Shown one piece after another: positions 16,553-25,131 of a DNA stretch of 35,999 bases. The DNA comes from Hyphomicrobiaceae bacterium. GTDB lineage: Bacteria > Pseudomonadota > Alphaproteobacteria > Rhizobiales > Hyphomicrobiaceae. The notes under the pieces were generated by a model that was not told the origin of the DNA, made no database searches, and worked only from the letters and a program-made list of their open reading frames with translations. The stretch is taken from positions 1 to 35,999 of the forward strand of contig JALHMB010000019.1 of assembly GCA_022844275.1 (NCBI GenBank). The letters are read 5' to 3'. The stretch's first letter is position 1, and every line of letters starts with the position of its first letter. The translations under genes and the position numbers were made by a program.

Positions 16553-16875
16553 GTACACCTCTCCGAATGACCGCAGCGTCAGAGCGCTGGAAGAGATCAA
16601 CATCTCACCGCTGCTCGAGGTTGACTATGTACCACGAGCACAATGAACGCAGGGACGATCACGCGTTCAGTCACGCTTCATATCGCAGCCACGCCAACGC
16701 CACAAACCAGCTGCGCACGCTCGAACAGACAGTTAGGCCGGATGTCTTTTCGCGTTGCATACGTTCACACTCTTAGCCGAGGACCCTCGAGCAGCCCCAT
16801 AGTGCACGGTGATTGCTAAAACCACTGCGCTATACTGGCGGCGTGGCTGTAAGTGCTCCTTCGCGCCCCGCTTCC
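16553..16875. other. No recognisable gene
   Basis: Intergenic sequence between the His-rich gene promoter and the broken nuclease-like gene. Apart from the likely promoter of the minus-strand His-rich gene, no coding, RNA or repeat feature could be supported. Confidence 0.4.
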
Positions 16876-17224
16876 TTACTTCGGCGACGACTCCACTTCG
16901 TAGAGATCGTACGCACCAGCTGCTGCATTCCACACCAGGATGTCGCACGCAGTCGTAAAGCGATCGGTCTCGAACACGGTTGATACAGCACCACTGTTCG
17001 TACCGCGACGTGTCGACGAGTGCCTTCGGTATCGCCACGCGCGACCGTCGTGTCGCCCGTAAACAGATAGCTGGCGCGTCGTCGACCTCATTGCCCGTTT
17101 CGATGATGGCTTCGTCGAAGGCCGAGAGCGGTTGTACGCGATAGATGTCCGACGCGTGGATCTTGACCCAGGCGTTGTGCGCGCACTCGCGATAGATGAG
17201 ATTGTCCGTCTTGCTGAGCTTCAT
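16876..17224 (-). pseudogene. Nuclease-like (PD-(D/E)XK / DUF2779-type) N-terminal fragment
   Basis: From the ATG at 17224 the frame gives MKLSKTDNLIYRECAHNAWV followed by LSAFDEAIIETGNEVDD, a start typical of Cas4/RecB-like DUF2779 proteins, which are predicted nucleases. The frame then breaks; in another frame VFETDRFTTACDILVWN, GAYDLYEVESS follows at about 16990-16880, which is the metal-binding D/E-x-K region of such proteins. Internal deletions and at least one frameshift separate the blocks, and the C-terminal part is missing. The family assignment is moderately sure; inactivity is clear. Confidence 0.5.
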
Positions 17225-17318
17225 GGTCGGCGCGGCCAGCCACTTGGCTAGCTTACGCCCAGTGTGGCGCCAGTGCCAGCCCGCGCTAGGCGCCGGGGCC
17301 GGCTACCCGATCGGCTCT

Positions 17319-17704
17319 TTAAATCAGATCCGTTACCGTTTTGGCAGCCAGAAGTTTGCTCTGCGTCGTGTAGCGCGGCCCCTGCATCGAACAGCCAGGA
17401 GCATCCCCAAATGGAATCGGTGTGATTACTTCTCTTCTTCGCCGTAGGGCTCGATGCGCGCAACAGGCGCGACGTGTGTCACCGCCACGATTGGCCTTGT
17501 TTGGTAGGCAGCAATGTACTTGATCTTCGGGAGCATGCCGCCGGCTATGCGTATAGCCCACCACGCGTGCTACGCCGAGAAAAACACGATCAAACCCCTC
17601 CTTCTGCGCGGGCACGATGATCGTATCCGTAAGCCGGTCGACGATGCGGACACCTTCCGGATCGCCGTCCGATACAAAAATTCTGATCGTGGAGGCGTCG
17701 CGTT
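17319..17704 (-). pseudogene. Conserved hypothetical protein, doubly frameshifted
   Basis: A formerly intact protein can be followed through three segments: STIRIFVSDGDPEGVRIVD and VPAQKEGFDRVFLG (17704-17580), then in another frame WWAIRIAGGMLPKIKYIAAY with PVARIEPYGEEEK and a stop (about 17570-17440), and back in the first frame ITPIPFGDAPGCSMQGPRYT, LLAAKTVTDLI to the stop at 17319. The start resembles N-terminal strands seen in some GIY-YIG-type nucleases, but the family is not firmly recognised. Two frameshifts and a stop make it non-functional. It lies next to another broken nuclease-like gene. Confidence 0.5.
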
Positions 17705-17857
17705 GTACCCCGTCCCCTCCGCACTCCTGGAAGGCCGCAACCTACCATAAATGCCCCGAGAGCGCACGGCGCCCACCGTTTCCAGACGAACTCGAGAATG
17801 AAGACAGTGGATAGCGGGCCCGCGCTGCTCTTCTCGGCGCTATCCTAAACTTAAGCG

Positions 17858-17910
17858 CTCCGTGCCGTTATGCGACTGCCGATGATCGGCGGCCGCACAA
17901 CGGCACGGAG
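17858..17910. repeat. Inverted repeat / large hairpin
   Basis: CTCCGTGCCGTT (17858-17869) is repeated inverted as AACGGCACGGAG (17899-17910). Allowing one mismatch the arms extend to 17 bases. The 29-base interval is long for a terminator and there is no T run. It could be a decayed insertion-sequence end or a REP-like hairpin. Confidence 0.5.
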
Positions 17911-17965
17911 GATGTCATGCACCTTCCCTCTAGCGTATCCTGCGCATAAACGTGTGGAGGCGCCC

Positions 17966-18003
17966 ATGAACCGTGAGCGCATCCGCGAGCTCAATGACGT
18001 GTT
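17966..18003 (+). pseudogene. Short N-terminal gene fragment, possibly DUF3768
   Basis: ATG at 17966 follows GTGGAGGCGCCC and reads MNRERIRELNDVF before it runs into insertion-sequence DNA. The start resembles DUF3768 N-termini (RIRxLND), as at 7496. Too short to be certain. Confidence 0.3.
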
Positions 18004-18036
18004 CCCCGTTAGGACCTACCGGACAATTTGAGCTGA

Positions 18037-19050
18037 TTGCGTAAGAGAGAGTTTCCGGCTCACCGTCACCCCAGGAGGGACACGCTGAGACAGCGAGACA
18101 AGCAAACTCCGCAGAGCGCGGAGGAGACGATCAGGGACGTCCGGCGAGCCACCAGGCGGCACATCTCAGCCGAGGAGACGGTCCGCATCGTCCTCGACGG
18201 CCTGCGCGGCGAGGACAGCATCGCCGAAATCTGCCGCAAGGAAGGCATCGCGGATGGGGAGGACGGCGAATGAGATACGCCGCATCCGAAAAGCTCGAGA
18301 TCATCAGAACCGTCGAGACCTCGCACCTGCCCGTCAGGCGCACGCTCGACAAGATCGCCATCCCCAAGACGACCTTCTACGCGTGGCTCGATCGCTACGC
18401 GGCCGGCGGGCTCGACGCGCTGGAAGACCGCAAGCCGCGGCCGATGCGCGTCTGGAACCGCATCTCCGACGAGGTCCCAACAAGGTCATCGAGCGGGCGC
18501 TGGAAGAACTGGAGCTCTCGCCCCACGAGGTGGCCGTCGCCTTCACCGATGGGGAGAAGACCTTCGTCTCCGAGGCCAGTGTCTATCGCATCCTCAAAGC
18601 CGAGGGCCTGGTGACCTCGCCGGAGTTCATCGTCATGAAGGCCGCTGACGCCTTCGCCAACCCGACGACGGCGATCAAACAGCTCTGGCAGACCGACTTC
18701 ACGTAGCTCAACGTCACGGGCTGGGGATGTTTCTACCTGTCCACGGTGCTCGATGACTTCTCGAGGTACATCGTCGCCCGGAAGCTTTGCACGACCATGA
18801 CCGCCGTCGATGTCACCGACACGTTGCACCTCGCCTTGCAGGCCTTAGGGCTCGAGAGGGTCGGTGCCGATCGGAGACCAAGGCTCCTCTCCGATAACGG
18901 GCCGTCCTACGTCGCTGCAGATCTGTCAGACTGGCTCAAAGGTCAGGGAATGAAACACACGCGCAAGCCCTACCACCCCATGACCCAGGGCGAGATCGAG
19001 CGCTGGCACCTCTCGCTGAAAAGCAGAATCCTGGTCGAGAACTACTATAG
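18037..19050 (+). pseudogene. IS3-family element, orfA and orfB broken
   Basis: OrfA (to 18273) keeps TPQSAEETIRDVRRATRRH and VLDGLRGEDSIAEICRKEG, then jumps to DGEDGE at its end, so about 60 internal residues are deleted. OrfB starts in an ATGA overlap at 18270 with KLEIIRTVETSHLPVRRTLD, shifts frame near 18478, continues with VIERALEELELSPHEVAVAF and FVSEASVYRIL, has a TAG at 18704-18706 where the first-Asp segment TDFT(Y)L is expected to have Tyr, then shows STVLDDFSRYI, LLSDNGPSY and EIERWHLSLK (DDE residues) and ends abruptly after VENYY. The last 60 or so residues are missing. An internal deletion, frameshift, nonsense change and truncation make it inactive. Confidence 0.85.
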
Positions 19051-19051
19051 A

Positions 19052-19088
19052 TGGCAGTCGTTCCATTGAGTTGGCAGTCGTTCCATTG
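19052..19088. repeat. 17-bp tandem direct repeat
   Basis: TGGCAGTCGTTCCATTG occurs at 19052-19068 and 19072-19088 (period 20 bp), exactly at the join between the truncated IS3 orfB and the IS110 fragment. The position suggests a duplication linked to the junction. Confidence 0.7.
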
Positions 19089-19325
19089 GTGCGTCCTATC
19101 AGCGCTGTTTTCAGCCGACGGCGAGGTTCGCTCGTTGTTCGAGAAACTGCCGCCAGCCTTGTCGGCATGGAGGCGTGCGCCGCATCGCATCATTGGGCGC
19201 GCAAACTCAGTGCGCTCGGACACGATGTGCGCCTGATGCCGGCGAGCTATGTGAAGGCGTATAATCAAGCGCAACAACAACGACGCTGCCGACGCGGCGT
19301 CGACGTCCAGTGGCGTCGGAACTAA
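19089..19325 (+). pseudogene. IS110-family transposase N-terminal fragment
   Basis: Pieces of the DEDD domain can be read across two shifts: VRSLFEKLPPAL, then VGMEACAASHHWARKLSALG and VRLMPASYVKAY, then IKRNNNDAADA. These are the usual IS110 blocks, including the VGMEAC Glu and the NDAADA Asp residues. The C-terminal half is absent. It borders the opgG upstream region. Confidence 0.75.
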
Positions 19326-19416
19326 CTACCTTCGACTGCGTTTCAGAGCATTGCGGCAGCACACGTTGCCGGATGAGACAATCTCCTGCAGCCAAAGTTT
19401 GCGAACAAGCTTAGAA

Positions 19417-20973
19417 ATGGCCCCTTCCTCCAATAGCCGCTTCGCGATAACTCTCGCCGCAAACTTGCTGGCGAGTGCCGTCGCCATCCCGGTCCTCGCG
19501 CAAGCACCGGCAAGTGCCCCTCCTTCCGGGCCGCCGCCCTTCACGCATGAGGTGGTGCAGCAGTTCGCACGCCAATTGGCCGCCAAGGTGCTTGTGCCGC
19601 CCTCGGAAGCGTTGCCGAAGGGCGCTGTGGAATTTGACTACGATCAGTACCGTCAGATTCGGTTCCGCCCCGAGCGGACAATCTGGCGAGGCGAAGGACT
19701 GAACTTTGAGCTGCAGCTTCTGCCCACAGGTTATCTATTCAAGACCGCCGTGGAGATCACTCTCGTTGACGACGGAGCCGAGCGGCCGCTCTCGCCCGAC
19801 AACGGCTATTTTGATCTTGGACCTTTGGCTGGCAAGCTGCCGCCCGAGGCGCGGTTGGGCTTCTCTGGATTTCGCGTAACCGGCCCGCTCAACAGACCAC
19901 TAGTGTTCGATGAGATCATTGTCTTTCAGGGTGCCAGCTATTTTCGTGCGCTATCGCAGGGTCAGAATTACGGGCTATCGGCACGCGGGCTCGCTCTGAA
20001 TGTCGGCAAGCAAAGCGGCGAGGAGTTCCCGTTTTTCCGACGCTTTTGGATCGAAAAACCCAAACAGCGCGCCTCCCACATTGTCATCCACGCCTTGTTG
20101 GACAGCCAATCGGTAACCGGTGCTTTTCGCTTTCAAGTGTTACCCGGACCGAACACTGTCGTCGACGTGCAGGCGACGCTCTATCCGCGCAGGGATCTCC
20201 CCGATGTTGGAATTGCTCCCCTCACGAGCATGTTCCTTTTTTCGGGCATCAACCGTTCGCGCATCGATGACTTTCGTCCCGCGGTTCATGATTCCGATGG
20301 GCTAGCTGTCGTCAATGGCTGGGGCGAGCGAATTTGGCGCCCCCTCAACAACCCACGCCGCCTTCAAACCAGTGATTTCCTCGACCAGAACCCACAAGGT
20401 TTCGGGCTTATTCAGCGGGCTCGCGAATTTGCCCACTACCAGGACCTAGAGGCCCATTACGAGAGCCGCCCGAGCGCATGGGTCGAACCGCGCGAAGGCT
20501 GGGGCGCCGGGACCGTTCGGCTGTTGGAAATTCCGTCCGATGAGGAAATCCACGACAACATTGTCGCTTTTTGGAAGCCGGCGCAGCCCTTAGCTGCCGG
20601 TCAGGCTCACGTGTTTAGTTATGCGTTGAGCTGGCCCGATCATGCTCCCCGAAGATGGCCTGGTGCTTTCGTTTCTGCAACGCGTGCCGGCCTCATCAAT
20701 GGTCCACAACGAAAGACCGGGATCATCCAGTTTGCGGTCGACTTTAAGGGATATGCTGCGGGTGCTGATACAGAACTGCCGATTGCGCGTGTTGAGGCTA
20801 GCACCGGCGCGGTAAGTCCACCAATTGTGCAGCCCAATCCCGGCATCGGCGGCGTGCGTGTTTCCTTCGGTCTCGATCCAAAGGGGGCTGAGAGCAGCGA
20901 GCTGAGACTCGCTCTCCAGACAAGAGATAAGCCGATCTCTGAAACTTGGCTCTACCGATGGACCAAATATTGA
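19417..20973 (+). CDS. opgG: Periplasmic glucan biosynthesis protein G
   Basis: Periplasmic protein of the OpgG/MdoG family, needed with OpgH to make osmoregulated periplasmic glucans; it is thought to act on the beta-glucan backbone released by OpgH. From the ATG at 19417 the product is 518 residues with a signal peptide (ANLLASAVAIPVLAQ). Family motifs appear in order: FTHEVVQQFARQLA, FDYDQYRQIRFRPERTIW, FDEIIVFQGASYFRAL, YGLSARGLALN, EFPFFRRFWIEKP, VVNGWGERIWRPLNN, FGLIQRAREFAHYQDLEA and the end ETWLYRWTKY. Length is normal and no break is seen. opgH begins inside its last codons (start 20958), so the two are one operon. Upstream lies insertion-sequence debris, so the original promoter may be lost. 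Confidence 0.92.
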   Translation: MAPSSNSRFAITLAANLLASAVAIPVLAQAPASAPPSGPPPFTHEVVQQFARQLAAKVLVPPSEALPKGAVEFDYDQYRQIRFRPERTIWRGEGLNFELQLLPTGYLFKTAVEITLVDDGAERPLSPDNGYFDLGPLAGKLPPEARLGFSGFRVTGPLNRPLVFDEIIVFQGASYFRALSQGQNYGLSARGLALNVGKQSGEEFPFFRRFWIEKPKQRASHIVIHALLDSQSVTGAFRFQVLPGPNTVVDVQATLYPRRDLPDVGIAPLTSMFLFSGINRSRIDDFRPAVHDSDGLAVVNGWGERIWRPLNNPRRLQTSDFLDQNPQGFGLIQRAREFAHYQDLEAHYESRPSAWVEPREGWGAGTVRLLEIPSDEEIHDNIVAFWKPAQPLAAGQAHVFSYALSWPDHAPRRWPGAFVSATRAGLINGPQRKTGIIQFAVDFKGYAAGADTELPIARVEASTGAVSPPIVQPNPGIGGVRVSFGLDPKGAESSELRLALQTRDKPISETWLYRWTKY

Positions 20974-22787
20974 AGCGGCCGGGGGTTGCGGAGTGCGACA
21001 CGGAGTGTCGGCCGATCCTCCCGGACACATGCCGTTGCGAGATGCCAGAGCAATCGTTGTGGAGGCAGCGCCCGGGCAAATCGCGCGCGCCGGCGCGCAC
21101 CCTCGTCGCACGCGTCGTACTATTGGTTCTGTGGATCGCAGCAACTGGAGCATTTGCCTGGACGCTCTATCGCGTCCTGTCCGTCCAAGCGCCGACCGGG
21201 CTGCAACTCGTGTTTCTGGTGTTAAGCACACTTTGCTTTAGCTGGGTTGCGGCGGGATCCGTTAGTGCACTTATTGGGTTCGCTGCTCTGATGACCACGC
21301 GTACCATCGATACGCTTCTGCTCCCCCCAGCAAACGTGCCGCTTCATACGCGTACGGCCTTGCTGTTTCCAGTATACCGAGAGGACGCTTCCGAAGTTGC
21401 TGCCCTAGTTGACACGATCTGTCGCGATCTTGATCGTGCCGAGGCTGGCGATCGTTTTGATGTCTTCATCCTGAGCGACACGCAAGACGCTTCGGAACGC
21501 AGTCTGGAGCAGCGCATCTACACTGAATTGCGGTTGCGGAACCAGGGACATCTGCAGATCTACGTTCGTTGGCGTACACCGAATGAAGGCAAGAAAGCAG
21601 GCAACATCCGCGACTGGGTGGAGCAGTTTGGAGCGGCATACCCCTATTTCGTGATATTCGACGCCGACAGCATCATGTCGGCCACCGCACTGCTGCGTTT
21701 GGTGGCTGGCATGGACGACAATCCTCGCGCTGGATTGATCCAGACGGTTCCGCGTCTTGTCGGAGGCCGAACGCTGTTCGCACATTTGCAACAATTTGCC
21801 GCCGGCTACTACGGCCCGGTCGTTGCCGCGGGTCTTGCAGCTTGGCACGCGCATGGCGGGAACTACTGGGGTCACAATGCCATCATCAGAACAAGTGCAT
21901 TTGCCCAGTGCGCGGGTCTGCCTCGGCTGCCGGGGAAACCGCCGCTCGGCGGCTACATTATGAGCCACGACTTTGTCGAAGCTGCACTTATGCGGCGCGG
22001 CGGCTGGGACGTTCATATGGTGCCGTCGCTGGACGGATCTTATGAGGGTTGCCCACCGACCTTGGCCGATCTAATCGTGCGAGACCGCCGCTGGGCTCAG
22101 GGGAATTTGCAGCATCTTCGGATCATTGGAGCGAGCGGGCTGCCGTTCCTCAGCCGAGTGCACCTCGTCATGGGCGTGTTTTCCTATCTCGCATCGCCCA
22201 TTTGGGCAGTAACACTACTAATCGGCGTCGTTCTCGCCTTTCAGGCTAAGTACGCCACGCCTAGTTATTTCGGCAGCGAGACGTCGCTGTTCCCTCAGTG
22301 GCCCGTATTTGACGCAGAAACCGCGCTATCGTTGTTTCTTGTAACCGTGGTTGTCGTGCACCTGCCAAAGCTGTTGGGCGGTATCTGGGCCTTGCGCAAC
22401 GCGGAAGTGCGGCGGCGGAATGGAGGAGCACTGCGCATCAGTGGTGGTATTTTTCTCGAGTCGATCCTTTCCACACTCATTGCGCCCTTGCTCATGATTA
22501 CGCAAACAAACGCAGTTCTAAGCATTCTGTTTGGCCGGGATGCAGGCTGGGGCGCGCAACAGCGGCGGCTGGGGACTGCGGTTACCTTGTCTCAGTTTAT
22601 GGGGCAGCATCGCTGGCACATGATGTGGGGAACTGTAGGCGCCTTGGTCTGCGCGTCAATTTCGTCTGCGGTGCTCGCCTGGATGAGCCCAATCATCGCC
22701 GGATTGCTGCTCAGCGCGCCGATCGCGCTGATGACTGCCCGAAATAGTGGGCAGTTGATCACGACCTTGCTCAGTACCCCGGATGAA
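20958..22787 (+). CDS. opgH: Glucan glucosyltransferase H, 3' end cut by IS66
   Basis: Inner-membrane GT2 glucosyltransferase that polymerises UDP-glucose into the periplasmic glucan backbone. The ATG at 20958 overlaps opgG by 16 bp. Two N-terminal membrane segments (about residues 50-75 and 84-112) precede a cytoplasmic catalytic domain with FILSDTQD, the metal-binding VIFDADS, GHNAIIR, SHDFVEAAL and DRRWAQGN (the RW motif of processive GT2 enzymes). Four or more further membrane segments follow. The native sequence ends at about LLSTPDE (near 22787), where IS66 DNA begins; the frame then adds a few foreign residues and stops at 22817. The family is usually 100 or more residues longer, so the C-terminus is missing. 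The catalytic core is intact and partial function is possible. Confidence 0.88.
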
Positions 22788-23022
22788 CCAGAGCGAGCTC
22801 GATCTGCTCATCGCTGATGCGCTCCGAACGGCGGCCGTACTGAGCACGGCGCAGCACCGAGACGATATGGTCGAGACGCTCGGCACGCGCGGTCAGGCGG
22901 TCGACCTCGACGGCCAACGAGGCTGCCCTAGCTTCGGCGGCTTGCGATGCTGCGTGCACGGCCAGCAGCAGAGCCTTCAGGCTCTCGACATCGTTTGGGA
23001 GGTCGTCGATCGACAGCGACAT
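22788..23022 (-). pseudogene. IS66 TnpC (DDE transposase) N-terminal fragment
   Basis: ATG at 23022 starts MSLSIDDLPNDVESLKALLL, followed by a coiled-coil region (EVDRLTARAERLDHIVSVLR) and the zinc-ribbon leader QYGRRSERISDEQIELAL. It ends there against opgH; the whole catalytic domain is missing, so this copy cannot transpose by itself. Confidence 0.85.
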
Positions 23023-23083
23023 GTCGGCAGAATCGCTAATTTGCCCACGCCTGCGCCAGCCTTCAGCTGGCTCTCGGTGTGGA

Positions 23084-23437
23084 TCATTGCGTCGCTGTGG
23101 GACGCACGACACGGCGCGCGTCCACGCGAGCCCAATCGAGACCTTCGAGCAGCGCGGAAAGCTGCGCCGGCGACAAGCGCGTCACACCATCCTGAATAGC
23201 TGGCCAGCGGAAACGGGCATCCTCGAGCCGCTTGGTCACGAGCACGAGCCCGGTCTGGTCCCAGAACAAGAGCTTCACGCGATCGGCCCGCTTGGCGCGG
23301 AACACGTAGATGACGCCGGAGAACGGATTGGCCTTGAACGCCTCCTGCACATAAGCGGCAAGCCCGTCCATGCCCTTGCGGAAGTCGACGGGCTTCGTCG
23401 CCACGAGCACGCGAATGCCGGTCGGAGCAACGATCAT
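23084..23437 (-). CDS. tnpB: IS66-family TnpB (OrfB)
   Basis: Small accessory protein of IS66 elements, required for transposition but of unknown biochemical role. The 117 residues from ATG 23437 start MIVAPTGIRVLVATKPVDFR and contain GMDGLAAYVQE, GVIYVFRAKRADRVKLLFWD and the C-terminal LSPAQLSALLEGLDW, all conserved in the family. The start overlaps the tnpA stop (ATGA). Length is normal, so the gene looks intact, unlike the cut tnpB of the other IS66 copy near 6.4 kb, which is a different subgroup. Confidence 0.9.
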   Translation of the reverse strand: MIVAPTGIRVLVATKPVDFRKGMDGLAAYVQEAFKANPFSGVIYVFRAKRADRVKLLFWDQTGLVLVTKRLEDARFRWPAIQDGVTRLSPAQLSALLEGLDWARVDARRVVRPTATQ

Positions 23438-23901
23438 GGCGTCCTGCCGGAGGCGGGCAAGCATAACACCCTCAGCGCCCTCAGCACCGCCGCCAGCGTC
23501 TTGGCGTCGACCGCACCCCGGATGCGCACTGTCGCGACGCCGACGCTGATCTCGATCTCTGCGGGCGGCTCGACGGGCAGTGGTGGCGAAGGCATCGCCA
23601 CCGGAGCATCGACGACGGCAGGCGCGAACATCGGCGACGGCGGTGGCGCAATCTTAGCCAATGCCGCGTCGCGGAACTGCCGCATCCAGCCGAAAAGCTG
23701 CGAGGGCGTAATATCGTGACGGCGGGCCACATCCGAGATCACGACACCGTCGGCCAACGCCTCGGCGACGATCGCGATCTTGGTCCCGTCCACCCACTTG
23801 CGCCGACGCTCTGGCCCAGTCAGCAACTCCACCCGGCGCGACCGCATGGGCGTAGTGACGTCACTATGGTCATCACTATGGTCGTATCGATCCTGCGCCA
23901 T
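23434..23901 (-). CDS. tnpA: IS66-family TnpA (OrfA)
   Basis: First gene of the IS66 operon, 155 residues, with a helix-turn-helix of the transposase_8 type: RRRKWVDGTKIAIVAEAL, SDVARRHDITPSQLFGWMRQ (about 55-75). A Pro/Ala-rich linker follows, then the conserved strand IEISVGVATVRIRGAVDAK and VLRALRVL. ATG at 23901 is used; a shorter start at MRSRRVELL is possible. It overlaps tnpB by four bases. Intact by length. Confidence 0.88.
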   Translation of the reverse strand: MAQDRYDHSDDHSDVTTPMRSRRVELLTGPERRRKWVDGTKIAIVAEALADGVVISDVARRHDITPSQLFGWMRQFRDAALAKIAPPPSPMFAPAVVDAPVAMPSPPLPVEPPAEIEISVGVATVRIRGAVDAKTLAAVLRALRVLCLPASGRTP

Positions 23902-23959
23902 GCCCGAACATCACCGACCCGACCTCAGATCGGCAACGTGTGCTCGGCGCATCGCTTAC

Positions 23960-24012
23960 AGAAATGGTACAGTTGCTTATATCTCAACGCGACGCACGTC
24001 GTGTTAATGCTC
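23960..24012 (-). pseudogene. nhaR-like LysR gene, 5' remnant
   Basis: Directly outside the IS66 end the minus strand reads LRYKQLYHF, matching LNYKQLHYF at the start of the intact nhaR-like gene at 31070. The start codon is no longer ATG. The rest of the gene is gone, cut by the IS66 insertion. Upstream (24008-24085) the sequence also matches the control region of the intact gene, with shared TTATCTGCTTT and CAGTTTTTT blocks. Confidence 0.65.
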
Positions 24013-24138
24013 AGTTTTTTTCGATCGTATGCAACAACTTTATCTGCTTTCTTCGATGGCAGCGTGAGTCCATATTCCGTCCATGTTTGGCACATGGTGG
24101 TGGTCGAGATGATCACCTGCGCGGAGCAGTGATGGTCG
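24013..24138. promoter_or_regulatory. Control region resembling the nhaR upstream region at 31 kb
   Basis: CAGTTTTTTTCGA, TTATCTGCTTTCTTCGA and a CCATAT block here line up, in the same order and near-equal spacing, with CAGTTTTTTACGA, TTATCTGCTTTTTTGGA and CCATAT at 31090-31155. At both loci a LysR gene points left and a stress-type gene points right. The region is therefore likely a divergent promoter with a LysR operator; that is inference. Confidence 0.5.
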
Positions 24139-25092
24139 ATGGCGAAGCGTCTCACGACAGGAATCGAAGTGTCCCCGGAGAAGGCTGTTTGCAGCCCATC
24201 GGATGGAGCCAGGGCCTTATCCATGTGGAGCAATCGTGGATGCATCGTCATGCGCAAGACGACGGCAGGACCAGATCAACCGGCGACAGTTTCGCTCGTA
24301 TCCAAATTCGACAAGGTCATCGCGCACGATCACGCAGTATTGAGTAGCGGTCCGGTAGAGCATCTACTGGTAGCGACAGACTTTACGGAGTGCTCCAACC
24401 GCGCAGTTGCCCGCGCGCTGGAGCGCGGGAATGCTCTTGGAGCACAAGTCACGCTTCTCTACGTTGTCGAAGAAGTGCTGCCACGAAAGTTGATGAAGCG
24501 ACGGCAGCGCGAAGCGCGTGACCTGTTGATGGAGTATGGCAGATCATTGAGCCCCGATTTTAATAACGACATCTCGATCAACGTGCGCACCGGCGAAATC
24601 TGCCAGGAAATTGTTCGCGAGGCCATCGAGCTTGGAAGCGACGCTATTATCCTCGGTTATAGGGATTACCCCTACGTCGGCAAGAAGGTTGCGTCGACAG
24701 TCATAGATGTTGTTAGCTACAGCGATACGCCCGTACTTGCCGTAGCGCTGCCACCTGATCGCCCCTATAGCCGTGCGGCTATTGTTATCGAGCCTTGGGA
24801 TCCGTCCGGCTTGCTCACGAGAGCAGCGCAGCGTCTTATGCCGCAGACCGAGGCGCAGCTTATCCGCATTGCGCCGCCAGCGGCAGCCAAATGCGGCGCT
24901 CGGCATGTTGATACATTCGAGGCAATTGGCAATTCAATCGAGCCGCGGATGGATTGCGTCTCGCAGCTCGGAGTTGACGTTTTTGTATTCGGCTCAGACA
25001 GAGCATTCCAGCATGCGCATGACGATCCGAGCAATCTCCTGCGCCAAGCCACCGCTCAGCGATGTGATTTGTTCTTTGTCAGGAACAGATGA
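24139..25092 (+). CDS. Universal stress protein (UspA family)
   Basis: Cytoplasmic stress protein with one clear UspA fold and a degenerate second half. After an unusual N-terminal extension of about 70 residues, the Usp domain starts at VEHLLVATDFTECSNRAV and contains LGAQVTLLYVVEEVLPRK, VRTGEICQEIVREAIELGSD and AIILGYRDYPYVGKKVAST, then YSDTPVLAVALP. The usual ATP-binding G-x2-G-x9-G(S/T) pattern is not kept: GYRDYPYVGKKVAST replaces it, so nucleotide binding is doubtful. The second half (about 215-317) is Usp-like in length only. ATG at 24250 is an alternative start that would remove 37 residues. It is preceded by a control region shared with the nhaR locus at 31 kb. Confidence 0.75.
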   Translation: MAKRLTTGIEVSPEKAVCSPSDGARALSMWSNRGCIVMRKTTAGPDQPATVSLVSKFDKVIAHDHAVLSSGPVEHLLVATDFTECSNRAVARALERGNALGAQVTLLYVVEEVLPRKLMKRRQREARDLLMEYGRSLSPDFNNDISINVRTGEICQEIVREAIELGSDAIILGYRDYPYVGKKVASTVIDVVSYSDTPVLAVALPPDRPYSRAAIVIEPWDPSGLLTRAAQRLMPQTEAQLIRIAPPAAAKCGARHVDTFEAIGNSIEPRMDCVSQLGVDVFVFGSDRAFQHAHDDPSNLLRQATAQRCDLFFVRNR

Positions 25093-25131
25093 GCGCGATT
25101 GTCCGACTTGGCGTCATGTTGGAGGCGGATG

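Larger units (their letters stand above)
22788..23959 (-). mobile_element. IS66-family element, truncated in tnpC
   Basis: tnpA, tnpB and the first 75 or so codons of tnpC are present on the minus strand. The outer end at 23959 begins GTAAGCGATGCGCCGAGCAC (minus strand), the usual GTAAGCG start of IS66 elements. The other end is lost: tnpC stops inside opgH at about 22787, so the element arrived or was later cut with a deletion. It separates opgH from a truncated nhaR. Confidence 0.85.
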
